Origin: JABFRG01 sp038210445
GTDB taxonomy: Bacteria; Myxococcota_A; Polyangia; Polyangiales; Polyangiaceae
Direction of reading: 5' to 3'
Length of the DNA stretch: 64,000 nucleotides
Assembly (NCBI GenBank): GCA_038210445.1
Contig: JBBQWQ010000009.1
Location: 62,001-126,000 of the forward strand
The translations under genes were made by a program, and so were the position numbers. Positions within the stretch are counted from its first letter, which is position 1. Every line of letters starts with the position of its first letter. The notes beneath the pieces were generated by a model that did not search any database, was not told the origin of the DNA, and worked only from the letters and a program-made list of their open reading frames with translations. Below, piece by piece: positions 35,778 to 43,228 of the stretch.

Positions 35778-35804
35778 GCTGCGCAAGCAGCAGCGCGCTC
35801 GTGC

Positions 35805-35810
35805 TACACT
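35805..35810 (+). promoter_or_regulatory. extended -10 element, near-leaderless
   Basis: TGC-TACACT ends 10 bases before the ATG of the J-domain gene at 35821. Confidence 0.5.
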
Positions 35811-35820
35811 CGCCCCCGCG

Positions 35821-36345
35821 ATGGCGATGGACCGGGAAGCCCTCCGAGCGTGGCTCGTTCAGCTCGACCAGATGACGTACTACCAGCTCCTGGGCGCACG
35901 CAACGGCGCGACCGTGGACGAAATCACCGCGCGCTTTCACGACTTTTCGCGCATTTTCCACCCAGACCAGCACCTCACGCGGCGCGACGACGAGCGCAAC
36001 GCCATTGGCCGCATCTACCGGCGCGGAGCCGAGGCCTACCGCACGCTCCTCGACCCTACGCTGCGCATTCACTACGACCAGGGGCTCTCGCGCGGCGAGA
36101 TGCGCCTCGACAGCGCGCGGGTTCCTTCGGGCGGCGGCGGCGGGATGGCTTCGGTGGCGCCGCGACCGGTGCGCCTCGAAGATCAGGTGAAGTCGGCGGG
36201 GGCGCGGAACTTCGTGCGGCGCGCCGAAGAGCTGGCCAAGCGCGGTGACCTAGGGCAGGCCAAGCTACAGATCAAGCTCGCCTTGAACATGGATCCGGGA
36301 AATCCGGCGCTCCTCGAGTTCGAGCGGTCGCTGACGAAGAAGTAG
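35821..36345 (+). CDS. J-domain protein with C-terminal TPR-like helices
   Basis: A 174-residue protein. Residues 16-88 form a J domain with the HPD tripeptide needed to trigger Hsp70 ATPase (IFHPDQH). A Gly-rich hinge follows (about 105-112), then a helical pair, ELAKRGDLGQAKLQIKLALN, that looks like one TPR unit. The Gly/Phe and zinc-finger regions of classical DnaJ are absent. It lies 43 bases after the unusual Hsp70 gene, so it is most simply its co-chaperone, with the TPR part choosing the client or partner. Confidence 0.85.
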   Translation: MAMDREALRAWLVQLDQMTYYQLLGARNGATVDEITARFHDFSRIFHPDQHLTRRDDERNAIGRIYRRGAEAYRTLLDPTLRIHYDQGLSRGEMRLDSARVPSGGGGGMASVAPRPVRLEDQVKSAGARNFVRRAEELAKRGDLGQAKLQIKLALNMDPGNPALLEFERSLTKK

Positions 36346-36392
36346 CCCGGTATTGCCCGCGGAGAGGCATGTCCGCGGGCAAACCCTTGTGC

Positions 36393-36398
36393 TAGCGT
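36393..36398 (+). promoter_or_regulatory. extended -10 element, near-leaderless
   Basis: TGC-TAGCGT ends 8 bases before the ATG of ccmC (36407), supporting that start over an upstream in-frame TTG at 36353. Confidence 0.5.
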
Positions 36399-36406
36399 TT
36401 GCTTCC

Positions 36407-37114
36407 ATGCGAGGTCGCGGCTTCTACGGCCTGCTCGGTATCACGGCGCTGCTGTTCGTCGTGACCATCGCGCAGATCTTCTTCCGAACCCCGGACGAAA
36501 AGACCATGGGGGTCGTGTACAAGATCGTGTACTTCCACGCGCCCGGTGCATACTGCATGTATCTCGGCGCCACCGCGTGCCTGGTGGGCTCGGTGGGCTA
36601 CCTGGTGCGCCCGAAAGACGCGTGGGACGCGGTAGCGCGCGCCGGCGGCGAGCTCGCGGTGGCCTTCGGCGCCATCACGCTGGTCACCGGCGCCCTGTGG
36701 GGCGCCAAGTCGTGGGGCGCGCTGTGGAAGTGGGAGCCGCAACTGACGACCACCCTGCTCTCGGTGCTCATCTATGTATCGTACACGCTCATCCGGGGCT
36801 TTGCTGGCGAGGGCGCGGGCGAGCGCCGGTTCGCCGCCGCCCTGGGCGTGCTCGGCGCCTTCAACCTGCCGATCATCCACTACAGCGTCAAAAAATGGGG
36901 CGGCCAACACCCCACGGTCATGCGCGAGGGCGGCGGCGGGCTTCACGGGGCCGACATGGTGCTCTCGATGATCCTCGGCTTCACCGCGTTCACGCTCTTC
37001 ACCGTGCTCTTGCTCTGGGCGCGCGTGCGTTTGGAGATGCAGCAGGCCCGGCTCCGCCGCATGGAAGAAGACGCCATCGACCACGAGCTCGACGACCGCA
37101 CGGAGGTTTCGTGA
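36407..37114 (+). CDS. ccmC: cytochrome c biogenesis heme protein CcmC
   Basis: A 235-residue inner-membrane protein with about six helices. It contains the tryptophan-rich heme-handling loop of the CcmC/CcmF/CcsA group (WGALWKWEPQLT) and flanking histidines (KIVYFHAPGAY, LPIIHYSVKKWGG) that bind heme. CcmC delivers heme to CcmE for cytochrome c maturation. The other ccm genes are not in this window except a possible ccmD next door. The stop overlaps the following ATG by one base. Confidence 0.92.
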   Translation: MRGRGFYGLLGITALLFVVTIAQIFFRTPDEKTMGVVYKIVYFHAPGAYCMYLGATACLVGSVGYLVRPKDAWDAVARAGGELAVAFGAITLVTGALWGAKSWGALWKWEPQLTTTLLSVLIYVSYTLIRGFAGEGAGERRFAAALGVLGAFNLPIIHYSVKKWGGQHPTVMREGGGGLHGADMVLSMILGFTAFTLFTVLLLWARVRLEMQQARLRRMEEDAIDHELDDRTEVS

Positions 37115-37416
37115 TGTTTCAAGATCCCGGTATCGCCCCCGCGCCTTCGGCCGCTCCCCTTGCGGCTCCCACCACGGCTCCCGCGACTTCCGCTTCGGTG
37201 CGCGACGCCGGCTTTCAAGAGGTGCGCGGCGGCGAGGTGTACCGCGGAGAGACGCTGCTGGTGAGCGCGTACATCGCCATATGGGTGCTCCTCTTCGCGT
37301 GGATAGCCCTCATCTGGAAGAAGCAGGCCTCGCTGCACTCCCGGCTCGACGCGCTCGACCGCTCCATCGATCGCGCCATCCGGGCCAAGACCCCCGAAGG
37401 CGCCGCCAAGGAGTGA
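37114..37416 (+). CDS. CcmD-like small membrane protein
   Basis: A 100-residue protein: a Pro/Ala-rich N-terminus, one membrane helix (about 52-69, SAYIAIWVLLFAWIALIW) and a basic helix with heptad leucines (KKQASLHSRLDALDRSI). This is the pattern of CcmD family proteins, which hold CcmC and CcmE together. Position immediately after ccmC, with overlapping stop and start, supports it. The N-terminal extension is longer than usual. Confidence 0.65.
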   Translation: MFQDPGIAPAPSAAPLAAPTTAPATSASVRDAGFQEVRGGEVYRGETLLVSAYIAIWVLLFAWIALIWKKQASLHSRLDALDRSIDRAIRAKTPEGAAKE

Positions 37417-37419
37417 TTC

Positions 37420-37554
37420 ATGGGGCTCCCCACCGTCGAGCACGTGATTTTCATCCCGGTGGTGCTCCTCATCGGCCTTTACCTCGGCTACATGCTGGGC
37501 GGGCGCGCTGCCCGCGCTGACCTGGAACAGAAACGACGACGCGCACGGGAGTGA
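37420..37554 (+). CDS. 44-residue single-helix membrane protein
   Basis: An open frame from ATG 37420 to TGA 37554, three bases after the CcmD-like gene. The product has one hydrophobic helix (residues 8-26, HVIFIPVVLLIGLYLGYML) and a strongly basic C-terminal tail. High GC third positions and tight packing support a real gene. A role in cytochrome c maturation is suggested only by position. Confidence 0.6.
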   Translation: MGLPTVEHVIFIPVVLLIGLYLGYMLGGRAARADLEQKRRRARE

Positions 37555-37565
37555 CGGAGACACCC

Positions 37566-38708
37566 ATGATCGACTTTTCCCTTTCCGAAGAACACAAGGC
37601 ACTCATCGAGATGGCGCGGCGCTTCGCCAAGGAGCGCATCATCCCGGTCGCCGCCGAGGCCGACCGCCTGGGCGAATTTCCCAAGGGCGTGTTCGAGGCC
37701 GCCTGGGAGGCGGGCCTGGTCAACGTCCTGGTGCCGCAGGAGTACGGCGGCGCCGGCATCGGCGAGCTCGAAGACACGATGATCGTCGAGGAGCTGGGCT
37801 ACGGCTGCACCGGCATCCAAACCAGCATCACCGCCAACACGCTCGCCGCCACGCCCATCATCCTGGGGGGCAACGACGAGCAGAAGAAGCAGTACCTCGG
37901 CATGCTCACCGCCGAGCCGATTCGCGCCAGCTACGCCACCAGCGAGCCCAACGCCGGCAGCGACGTGGCGGGAATGCAGTGCCGCTTTCAGAAGCACGGC
38001 GACGACTATGTGCTCAACGGCGCCAAGGCTTGGATCACCAACGCCTCGCAGGCGCGCTGGTTCGTGGTGTTTGCCACCGAAGATCCGGCGCTCCGCCACA
38101 AGGGCATCGGCGCGTTCATCATCGACCGCGACACCCCCGGCTTCGAGGTCGGCAAGCACGAAGACAAGCTCGGCCAGCGCGCCAGCGACACCTGCGGCCT
38201 CACCCTGCAAGACGTGAAGGTGCCCAAGAAGAACCTCCTCGCGGCGCCCGGTCAGGGCTTCAAGCTCGCCATGGAGACCTTCAACCAGACGCGTCCGGCC
38301 ATCGGCGCCGGCGCGGTGGGCCTCATGCGCCGTTGCCTCGACGAGTGCGTCGCCTATGCCAAAGAGCGGAAGACCTTCGGTCAGCCCATCGCCCAGCACC
38401 AGGCAGTGCAGTTCATGCTCGCCGAGATGGCCATTCGCATCGAGGCTACCCAGCTGCTCGTGCGCAAGGCCGCGTGGGGCCTCGATACCCACGCGCGCTC
38501 GGCCATCGTTTCGTCGTGCGCCAAGGCCTTTGGCGCCGACTCCGCCATGGCCACCGCCATCGACGCCGTGCAAATCTTCGGAGGCAACGGCTACGTAAAG
38601 GACTACCCCGTCGAGAAGCTCATGCGCGACGCGAAGATCCTGCAGATCTACGAGGGAACCAGCCAGATTCAGCGGATCGTCATCGCCAAGGCCGTCCTCG
38701 GCGGGTGA
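37566..38708 (+). CDS. acyl-CoA dehydrogenase
   Basis: A 380-residue FAD enzyme introducing the alpha-beta double bond in acyl-CoA. Landmarks: IDFSLSEEHKAL at the start, ATSEPNAGSDVAGMQ, KAWITNASQA, RKTFGQPIAQHQAVQFMLAE and the catalytic Glu in LQIYEGTSQIQR. The short-chain (butyryl-CoA) type is likely from length and motif spacing. ATG 37566 is chosen because GGAGA lies 5 bases upstream; GTG 37551 is possible. An electron-transfer flavoprotein is not encoded nearby. Confidence 0.93.
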   Translation: MIDFSLSEEHKALIEMARRFAKERIIPVAAEADRLGEFPKGVFEAAWEAGLVNVLVPQEYGGAGIGELEDTMIVEELGYGCTGIQTSITANTLAATPIILGGNDEQKKQYLGMLTAEPIRASYATSEPNAGSDVAGMQCRFQKHGDDYVLNGAKAWITNASQARWFVVFATEDPALRHKGIGAFIIDRDTPGFEVGKHEDKLGQRASDTCGLTLQDVKVPKKNLLAAPGQGFKLAMETFNQTRPAIGAGAVGLMRRCLDECVAYAKERKTFGQPIAQHQAVQFMLAEMAIRIEATQLLVRKAAWGLDTHARSAIVSSCAKAFGADSAMATAIDAVQIFGGNGYVKDYPVEKLMRDAKILQIYEGTSQIQRIVIAKAVLGG

Positions 38709-39271
38709 GGGTCGGTTTCGCCTGCGCGCTCCCCGCAGCGATGGCAGCCGCGTGGATGTTGGGCTGCCCGGAGCGGCCCATCGACAGCCTGCCGCCCGAG
38801 GCGCCTTCGTCGTCGGGCGGAACGCAGGCGCTCGACGGCGGCGCCGCGAACGAGAGCGACGATGCGGGCGCGAGCGACTACGAATGGGTGGTGAAGCGCC
38901 CCCACGTGACGGTGGCGCTGGCAGAAGCGCGCGGCATCGACAAGGAGCGCGCGAAACGCGGGGTGGAAGCGCTCGCCAATGCCTTTGAAGGTTGCCTCCG
39001 TCGGCGCGCAGCCGAGCGCAAGCGCGACGACGGCGCGGCGCGGCTCATCGTGGCCATCGACGGTCAGGGCAACGTGAGCGGTGTGAACCTTCGGGTCGAC
39101 GGCGAGGTCTCGGGCCCGGTGGCGCTGCTATGCTTCGTGGCCAACGCGAAGGCGCAGAACTACGGAGCGCCGCTGCGGCCCCAAGCAGGGGCGTCCGACG
39201 AAGGCCGGGCGCCGGGTCTCGCACTCGAGGCTTTGTGGAAGAGTGGTGAGGCAGAAAAGTTCACTCCGTAG
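38705..39271 (+). CDS. lipoprotein with AgmX/TonB-C-like domain
   Basis: A 188-residue lipoprotein starting at a GTG that overlaps the dehydrogenase stop (GTGA). Lipobox WMLGC (Cys21), an Asp/Ser-rich linker, then a domain FEGCLRRR...RLIVAIDGQGNVSGVNLRV...LLCFVANAKAQNY that follows the AgmX/PglI C-terminal pattern (conserved Cys pair, G-x-V strand) known from gliding and energy-transduction proteins of Myxococcota. Its function here is unknown. Confidence 0.7.
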   Translation: MRVGFACALPAAMAAAWMLGCPERPIDSLPPEAPSSSGGTQALDGGAANESDDAGASDYEWVVKRPHVTVALAEARGIDKERAKRGVEALANAFEGCLRRRAAERKRDDGAARLIVAIDGQGNVSGVNLRVDGEVSGPVALLCFVANAKAQNYGAPLRPQAGASDEGRAPGLALEALWKSGEAEKFTP

Positions 39272-39317
39272 CGGATTTTCATTCCAGCGGAACCGAAGCT
39301 TTCCCTTGTGATTACAA

Positions 39318-39336
39318 CGTTTCCCAAGAGGAAACG
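39318..39336. promoter_or_regulatory. palindrome CGTTTCC...GGAAACG upstream of the metzincin gene
   Basis: A 7-bp inverted repeat around CAAGA in an unusually A/T-rich 142-base gap. It may be an operator for the protease gene or the terminator of the preceding gene; it has no T-run. Confidence 0.35.
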
Positions 39337-39413
39337 GGGGTATGTCGTCGAAGAGGGTGCGTCTTGAACACGCCATGATACGCCTCAGGCATCTCACGAT
39401 GCTGGAGGTCTCC

Positions 39414-40988
39414 ATGAAACGCTCTCTTGCTCTTCTTCTCGGTGTGGTCGTCGCGTGCGGTGGTTCCAGCGCCTCCGTCGACGGCGCCAGCGGCGGTTCC
39501 TCCGGTGGCGGGGCCAGCAGCGGCGGCGCGGTGACTCCGGGCGACGAGCACGCGGCGCTCCAGCTCAAGCTGGTGGACGACGTGACCGTGCAAGACATCG
39601 CCATCTTCCAGGCGGTGCGCGTGAGCGTGGTGAAGGCCGGCGAGCGTGTCGCCGCCGAAGGCGCCCCCATCGTGGCCGGTCGCCGGGGCGTCATCCGCGT
39701 CTATGTTCAGCCGGCCGACGGCGTGAGCCGGGCCGTCACCTGCGTGCTCTCCATCAAGGCCGGGGGCAAGCAGCTCGAGGCCAAGAAGGTCTCCAAGACC
39801 ATCTCGGCGCCCTCCGACGACGCGAAGCCGGCGACGGTGTTCGACTTCGACCTCAAGCCCGAGGAGATCACCGCCGATCTCTCGTACTCGGTGAGCCTGG
39901 TGGCCGAGGATGCGACCCCGGCTGCCAGCGCGCCGGCAACCTCCGACGCCCGCTACCCGCGCGCCGGTGACTTCGAAGCGCTGGGCGCCACCGAGTCGTC
40001 GAGCGTGGTGAAGGTGGTGCTGGTGCCGGTGCAGTACATGGCCGACGGCTCCGGTCGCCTCCCCGACGTCTCCGAAGACCAGGTCGAGGTGTTCCGCCAG
40101 ACCATGCTCTCGCTCTACCCGGTGGCCAAGGTCGACATCACGGTGCGCGAGCCGTTCGTGTGGCAGAGCGCCATCGCCGGCAACGGCAGCGGCTGGGACA
40201 CCATCCTCAACGCCATCACGCGCCTCCGCTCGCAAGACCGCGCCGCCTCCGATGTGTACTACTACGGCGCCTTCGCACCTCGAACGAGCTTCGGTTCGTT
40301 CTGCTCGCAAGGCTGCGTCACCGGCCTCTCCAGCCTGGTGCAGAACCCCGCCGACTCGGTCATGCGCGCCAGCGTCGGTGTAGGCTACACGGGCGTCCGC
40401 TCCGCCGAGACCATGGCCCACGAGATCGGCCACGCCCACGGTCGCCCCCACGCGCCCTGCGGCGGCGCCCAGGGCACCGACCCCAGCTGGCCCTCCGGCG
40501 CAGCCTACAGGAACGCCACCCTCGGCACTTGGGGCTTCAACATCATCGACGGCACGTTCATCAACCCCGGCGCCGGCGCCTCGCAGCCGCACGACATGAT
40601 GAGCTACTGCGACCCCACCTGGATTTCCGACTACCAGTTCAACGCCCTGTTCCAGCGGGTGGTTGCGGTGAACGGAACCCAAGCCTTCATAGCGCCCGCG
40701 CCTGGCAGCACGCCACAGGCCCAGAAGACGCGCGCGTACCGCATCGCCGGCGTCGACGGCGCCGGCAATCTCACCTTCGATGCCGGCCCTGCCGTGCAAG
40801 TCGATCGCGAGCCGGTGGGCGAGATTCGTACGCTGCGCTTCGTCGGCAAGAACGCGCAGTACCTCCCCTTCGCCGGGAACGCCCACTTCTTCCCGTACGA
40901 TCACCTTCCGGGCGGCACCCTGCTGGTGCCGGAGCCGGCCTCCGCCTACGAGGCGGTCGAGTTCCAAGGCAAGACCTTCAAGCGCTGA
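39414..40988 (+). CDS. metzincin metalloprotease lipoprotein
   Basis: A 524-residue secreted protease candidate. Signal peptide MKRSLALLLGVVVAC (Cys15), Gly/Ser linker, a beta-rich pro-region, then the full metzincin zinc motif HEIGHAHGRPH (336-346: HExxHxxGxxH) and a Met-turn DMMSYC (394-399). Arrangement and length resemble M66/StcE-like peptidases. Cysteines at FGSFCSQGC and APCGG may pair. ATG 39414 is preceded by GGAGG at 6 bases. A strong terminator follows, so it is transcribed alone. Its targets are unknown; predation or nutrient scavenging would suit the inferred lifestyle. Confidence 0.8.
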   Translation: MKRSLALLLGVVVACGGSSASVDGASGGSSGGGASSGGAVTPGDEHAALQLKLVDDVTVQDIAIFQAVRVSVVKAGERVAAEGAPIVAGRRGVIRVYVQPADGVSRAVTCVLSIKAGGKQLEAKKVSKTISAPSDDAKPATVFDFDLKPEEITADLSYSVSLVAEDATPAASAPATSDARYPRAGDFEALGATESSSVVKVVLVPVQYMADGSGRLPDVSEDQVEVFRQTMLSLYPVAKVDITVREPFVWQSAIAGNGSGWDTILNAITRLRSQDRAASDVYYYGAFAPRTSFGSFCSQGCVTGLSSLVQNPADSVMRASVGVGYTGVRSAETMAHEIGHAHGRPHAPCGGAQGTDPSWPSGAAYRNATLGTWGFNIIDGTFINPGAGASQPHDMMSYCDPTWISDYQFNALFQRVVAVNGTQAFIAPAPGSTPQAQKTRAYRIAGVDGAGNLTFDAGPAVQVDREPVGEIRTLRFVGKNAQYLPFAGNAHFFPYDHLPGGTLLVPEPASAYEAVEFQGKTFKR

Positions 40989-41018
40989 AGGCAGCCGCCG
41001 GCGCAAGACGACGCGAGG

Positions 41019-41055
41019 AGCCCCGTTGCCACGACACTGGCAGCGGGGCTTTCTT
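41019..41055 (+). terminator. rho-independent terminator
   Basis: Stem AGCCCCGTTGCCA / TGGCAGCGGGGCT around CGACAC, followed by TTTCTT. It ends the metzincin transcript. Confidence 0.85.
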
Positions 41056-41076
41056 GTGCGCGCAGTGCCTTGTTGA

Positions 41077-42102
41077 CTAGGTGCCGATGAAGACGCCTGC
41101 GCGGCTGGCGAAGGCGATCTCGTGGCGGAGCTGGGCTTCTTTGCGGTCGAGATCGGCGCCCACCTCGCCGCGGCGGCGGCGGCTCTTCACGAAAGCGAGC
41201 TCCACGATGGCGAGCTGCTTCTTTCGCCGCAGCCGGAAGGCGCCGAAGCCCCGCGAGAGGAGCGCCGACCAGTTGCGAAAGCTGATGGTGACGTAGGTGG
41301 ATACCAACGTGAGCTCCAGCGGATGAATCAGGTGTCCGACCTCGCTGCTGAGCTCCTGCACCAAGATGCGGCGGTCGCGCACCACCAGCGCGCCGAGGAG
41401 GAAGAAGAACGAGAGGTCGATGCCCCAGCTGATGAGGATCATGGCGACCAGGCCGCCTTCGCCGAAGTAGGTGGGCAGGCCGTTGTGCATGGCGTGCATG
41501 GCCATGGCGCACACGAAGCCGCCCACCGGCGCCAGAAACTTCACGGCGGTGCTGCGCGACTCGGCGGCGATGCCGAAGCCGAGGCCGGTGCACGCGGTGA
41601 AGGTGCAGTGCGAGAGCCCGAGCACCACCGTGCGCAAAAAGAGGAGCACCACGAAACCGCCCAGCCCCTCCTTCGCGAACTGGTTGGCGACGTAGAGAAT
41701 GTCTTCGGTGAGGGTGAACCCGAGCCCCACGATGCCGCCATAGATGGCGCCGTCGAGCGGGCCGTCGAGCTCCTTCATGCCGATGAGCGCCAGCGCGGCG
41801 ATGAGCGAGACCCCCAGCCCTTTGGCGCCCTCCTCGAAGATGGGCGCGAAGACGGTGGCAGAGACCGCCTCGACGTCGGCGTCTTGGGGCGAGAGATCGA
41901 AAACCGACACGTAGATCGACTGCGCCAAGCCCGACGCTAGCCCGCCGGCCACGGTGGCGAAGATGGCGCCCCAGAAGAACGCGCAGGCGATGAGCCACCA
42001 CGGTTCAGGTTCGAAGCGATCGCACCAGCGCACGAACAGGACGTAGACCACGACCAGCGGCGTGACGAAGAGGATCCCCAAAAGAAAGCCGACGATGAAC
42101 AT
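41077..42102 (-). CDS. PrsW-family intramembrane protease
   Basis: A 341-residue polytopic membrane protein. It carries the glutamic-protease signature of PrsW: FEEGAKG (Glu90-Glu91..Lys94), Glu133 in LTEDILY, His165 in LSHC, and His203/His206-Asn207 in AMHAMHNG. PrsW of Bacillus cleaves the anti-sigma factor RsiW; no anti-sigma factor is encoded nearby, so the substrate is open. The last 80 residues form a basic cytoplasmic tail. The ATG at 42102 is supported by TACACT 10 bases upstream; an in-frame ATG at 42156 would lie upstream of that promoter. Confidence 0.88.
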   Translation of the reverse strand: MFIVGFLLGILFVTPLVVVYVLFVRWCDRFEPEPWWLIACAFFWGAIFATVAGGLASGLAQSIYVSVFDLSPQDADVEAVSATVFAPIFEEGAKGLGVSLIAALALIGMKELDGPLDGAIYGGIVGLGFTLTEDILYVANQFAKEGLGGFVVLLFLRTVVLGLSHCTFTACTGLGFGIAAESRSTAVKFLAPVGGFVCAMAMHAMHNGLPTYFGEGGLVAMILISWGIDLSFFFLLGALVVRDRRILVQELSSEVGHLIHPLELTLVSTYVTISFRNWSALLSRGFGAFRLRRKKQLAIVELAFVKSRRRRGEVGADLDRKEAQLRHEIAFASRAGVFIGT

Positions 42103-42112
42103 CCGCGCCTTC

Positions 42113-42118
42113 AGTGTA
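42113..42118 (-). promoter_or_regulatory. -10 element of the PrsW gene, near-leaderless
   Basis: On the minus strand GGG-TACACT ends 10 bases before the ATG at 42102. Confidence 0.5.
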
Positions 42119-42190
42119 CCCCATGCGCCGCTGGCTCCCAAGCCTGGTGAGCGCACGCAAAACCCGCTCCCTATCCGGGGGGGCCACGCC

Positions 42191-43228
42191 TCAGGGCTCG
42201 GCCGCGAATCCCTCGGGCTCGGTGAAGCGCTGCTTCACCGGCGCCACTGCGGCGGCAATCGCTGGGTAGCCCTTGCTCTGCTCGACGTACAGCATGTCGT
42301 AGGTTTCGCCGCCCCACAGCGCCGGGGCGTGCTCCCCCTGCCCCACCGCGTACACCGGAAGCGGGTTGCGCGCGAGCGCGCCCGAGGTGCCGTAGCGCCC
42401 CGCGAAGGCGATGACCGATTTGCCGCCGGCCGCCGGATCCTTGTCGTACCCCGTGTAGAGCACACGCACTTGCAGGCGCCCGGAAGGCGTTTGCCGAGGC
42501 GATACGCAGGGCTCGAAGACCCCGAAGGCATCGAAGCCCCCCGCCGGCCCCGGCTGCAGCACGGGGTCGAGGATCGGCGTCTCCGGGTGCCCGTCGACCC
42601 GTGTAAAGTGCACGCCATCGTCGGCGACCGCCTCGCCGATGGCGCCATTGCTGGCGTAGAAGAGGTGCACTTTGTCTTCGAGCACCGCCGCCGCGACGCC
42701 GGTGAGGTCCTGGGTCTCCCAGGCCACCGACGGATCGCGCGCGAACACCGGGCTCGGCTCCTTGGTGAAGCGAAAGCCGTCGTCGCTTCGGGCAAGACCG
42801 ATGCGCCCGGCCTCGGCGCGATAGTACAGAGCGTAGCGCCCCTGAAAGCGGACGATGGAGGGCTTTCCCAGCGCTGGGCCTTCCCACGGAAGGTCGGCAC
42901 GGAGCACTACCTTCGGCGTGTGGCCGAAGTCGCCCACTGCGCCGTAGAATGCGCGCTGGTCCTGGGCGCGGGTACGCACGACGACGTCTTGGCCGGCGTC
43001 CACCGCCACCACGTACAGCGCGACGCTACCGTCGTCGAGCGCCAAGGCTGCCGGCTGCCGGTAGCGGGCGTTGAGGTTGTCGAGGACGTAGGGCGCCACC
43101 CCCGGCACCTCCTTGGCTTCGAGCTTGCGGAAGGGGCCAACGCCGGTGCGCGGCAGGTCGACGTCGCCTTGCCCGTCGCCACCTTGGGTCGCGCAGGAGA
43201 GGAGCCCGATACAGAGGGCGCGCTTCAT
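42191..43228 (-). CDS. lipoprotein with glycosidase-like propeller
   Basis: A 345-residue lipoprotein (lipobox LLSC, Cys12). The mature part shows repeated beta blades with R-x-G-L-A-R-S-D-D-G-x-x-F and YALYYRAEAGRIG segments, like the five-bladed propellers of GH43/GH32-type glycosidases and related carbohydrate-binding proteins. A catalytic triad cannot be confirmed. Its ATG overlaps the stop of the upstream FadL-like gene by 4 bases, so it is last in the rlmN operon. Confidence 0.65.
   Translation of the reverse strand: MKRALCIGLLSCATQGGDGQGDVDLPRTGVGPFRKLEAKEVPGVAPYVLDNLNARYRQPAALALDDGSVALYVVAVDAGQDVVVRTRAQDQRAFYGAVGDFGHTPKVVLRADLPWEGPALGKPSIVRFQGRYALYYRAEAGRIGLARSDDGFRFTKEPSPVFARDPSVAWETQDLTGVAAAVLEDKVHLFYASNGAIGEAVADDGVHFTRVDGHPETPILDPVLQPGPAGGFDAFGVFEPCVSPRQTPSGRLQVRVLYTGYDKDPAAGGKSVIAFAGRYGTSGALARNPLPVYAVGQGEHAPALWGGETYDMLYVEQSKGYPAIAAAVAPVKQRFTEPEGFAAEP

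Noticed and set aside
36353..36406. Extended CcmC N-terminus from a TTG at 36353
   Set aside because: The TAnnnT promoter lies inside that extension and the family normally begins at the ATG at 36407.
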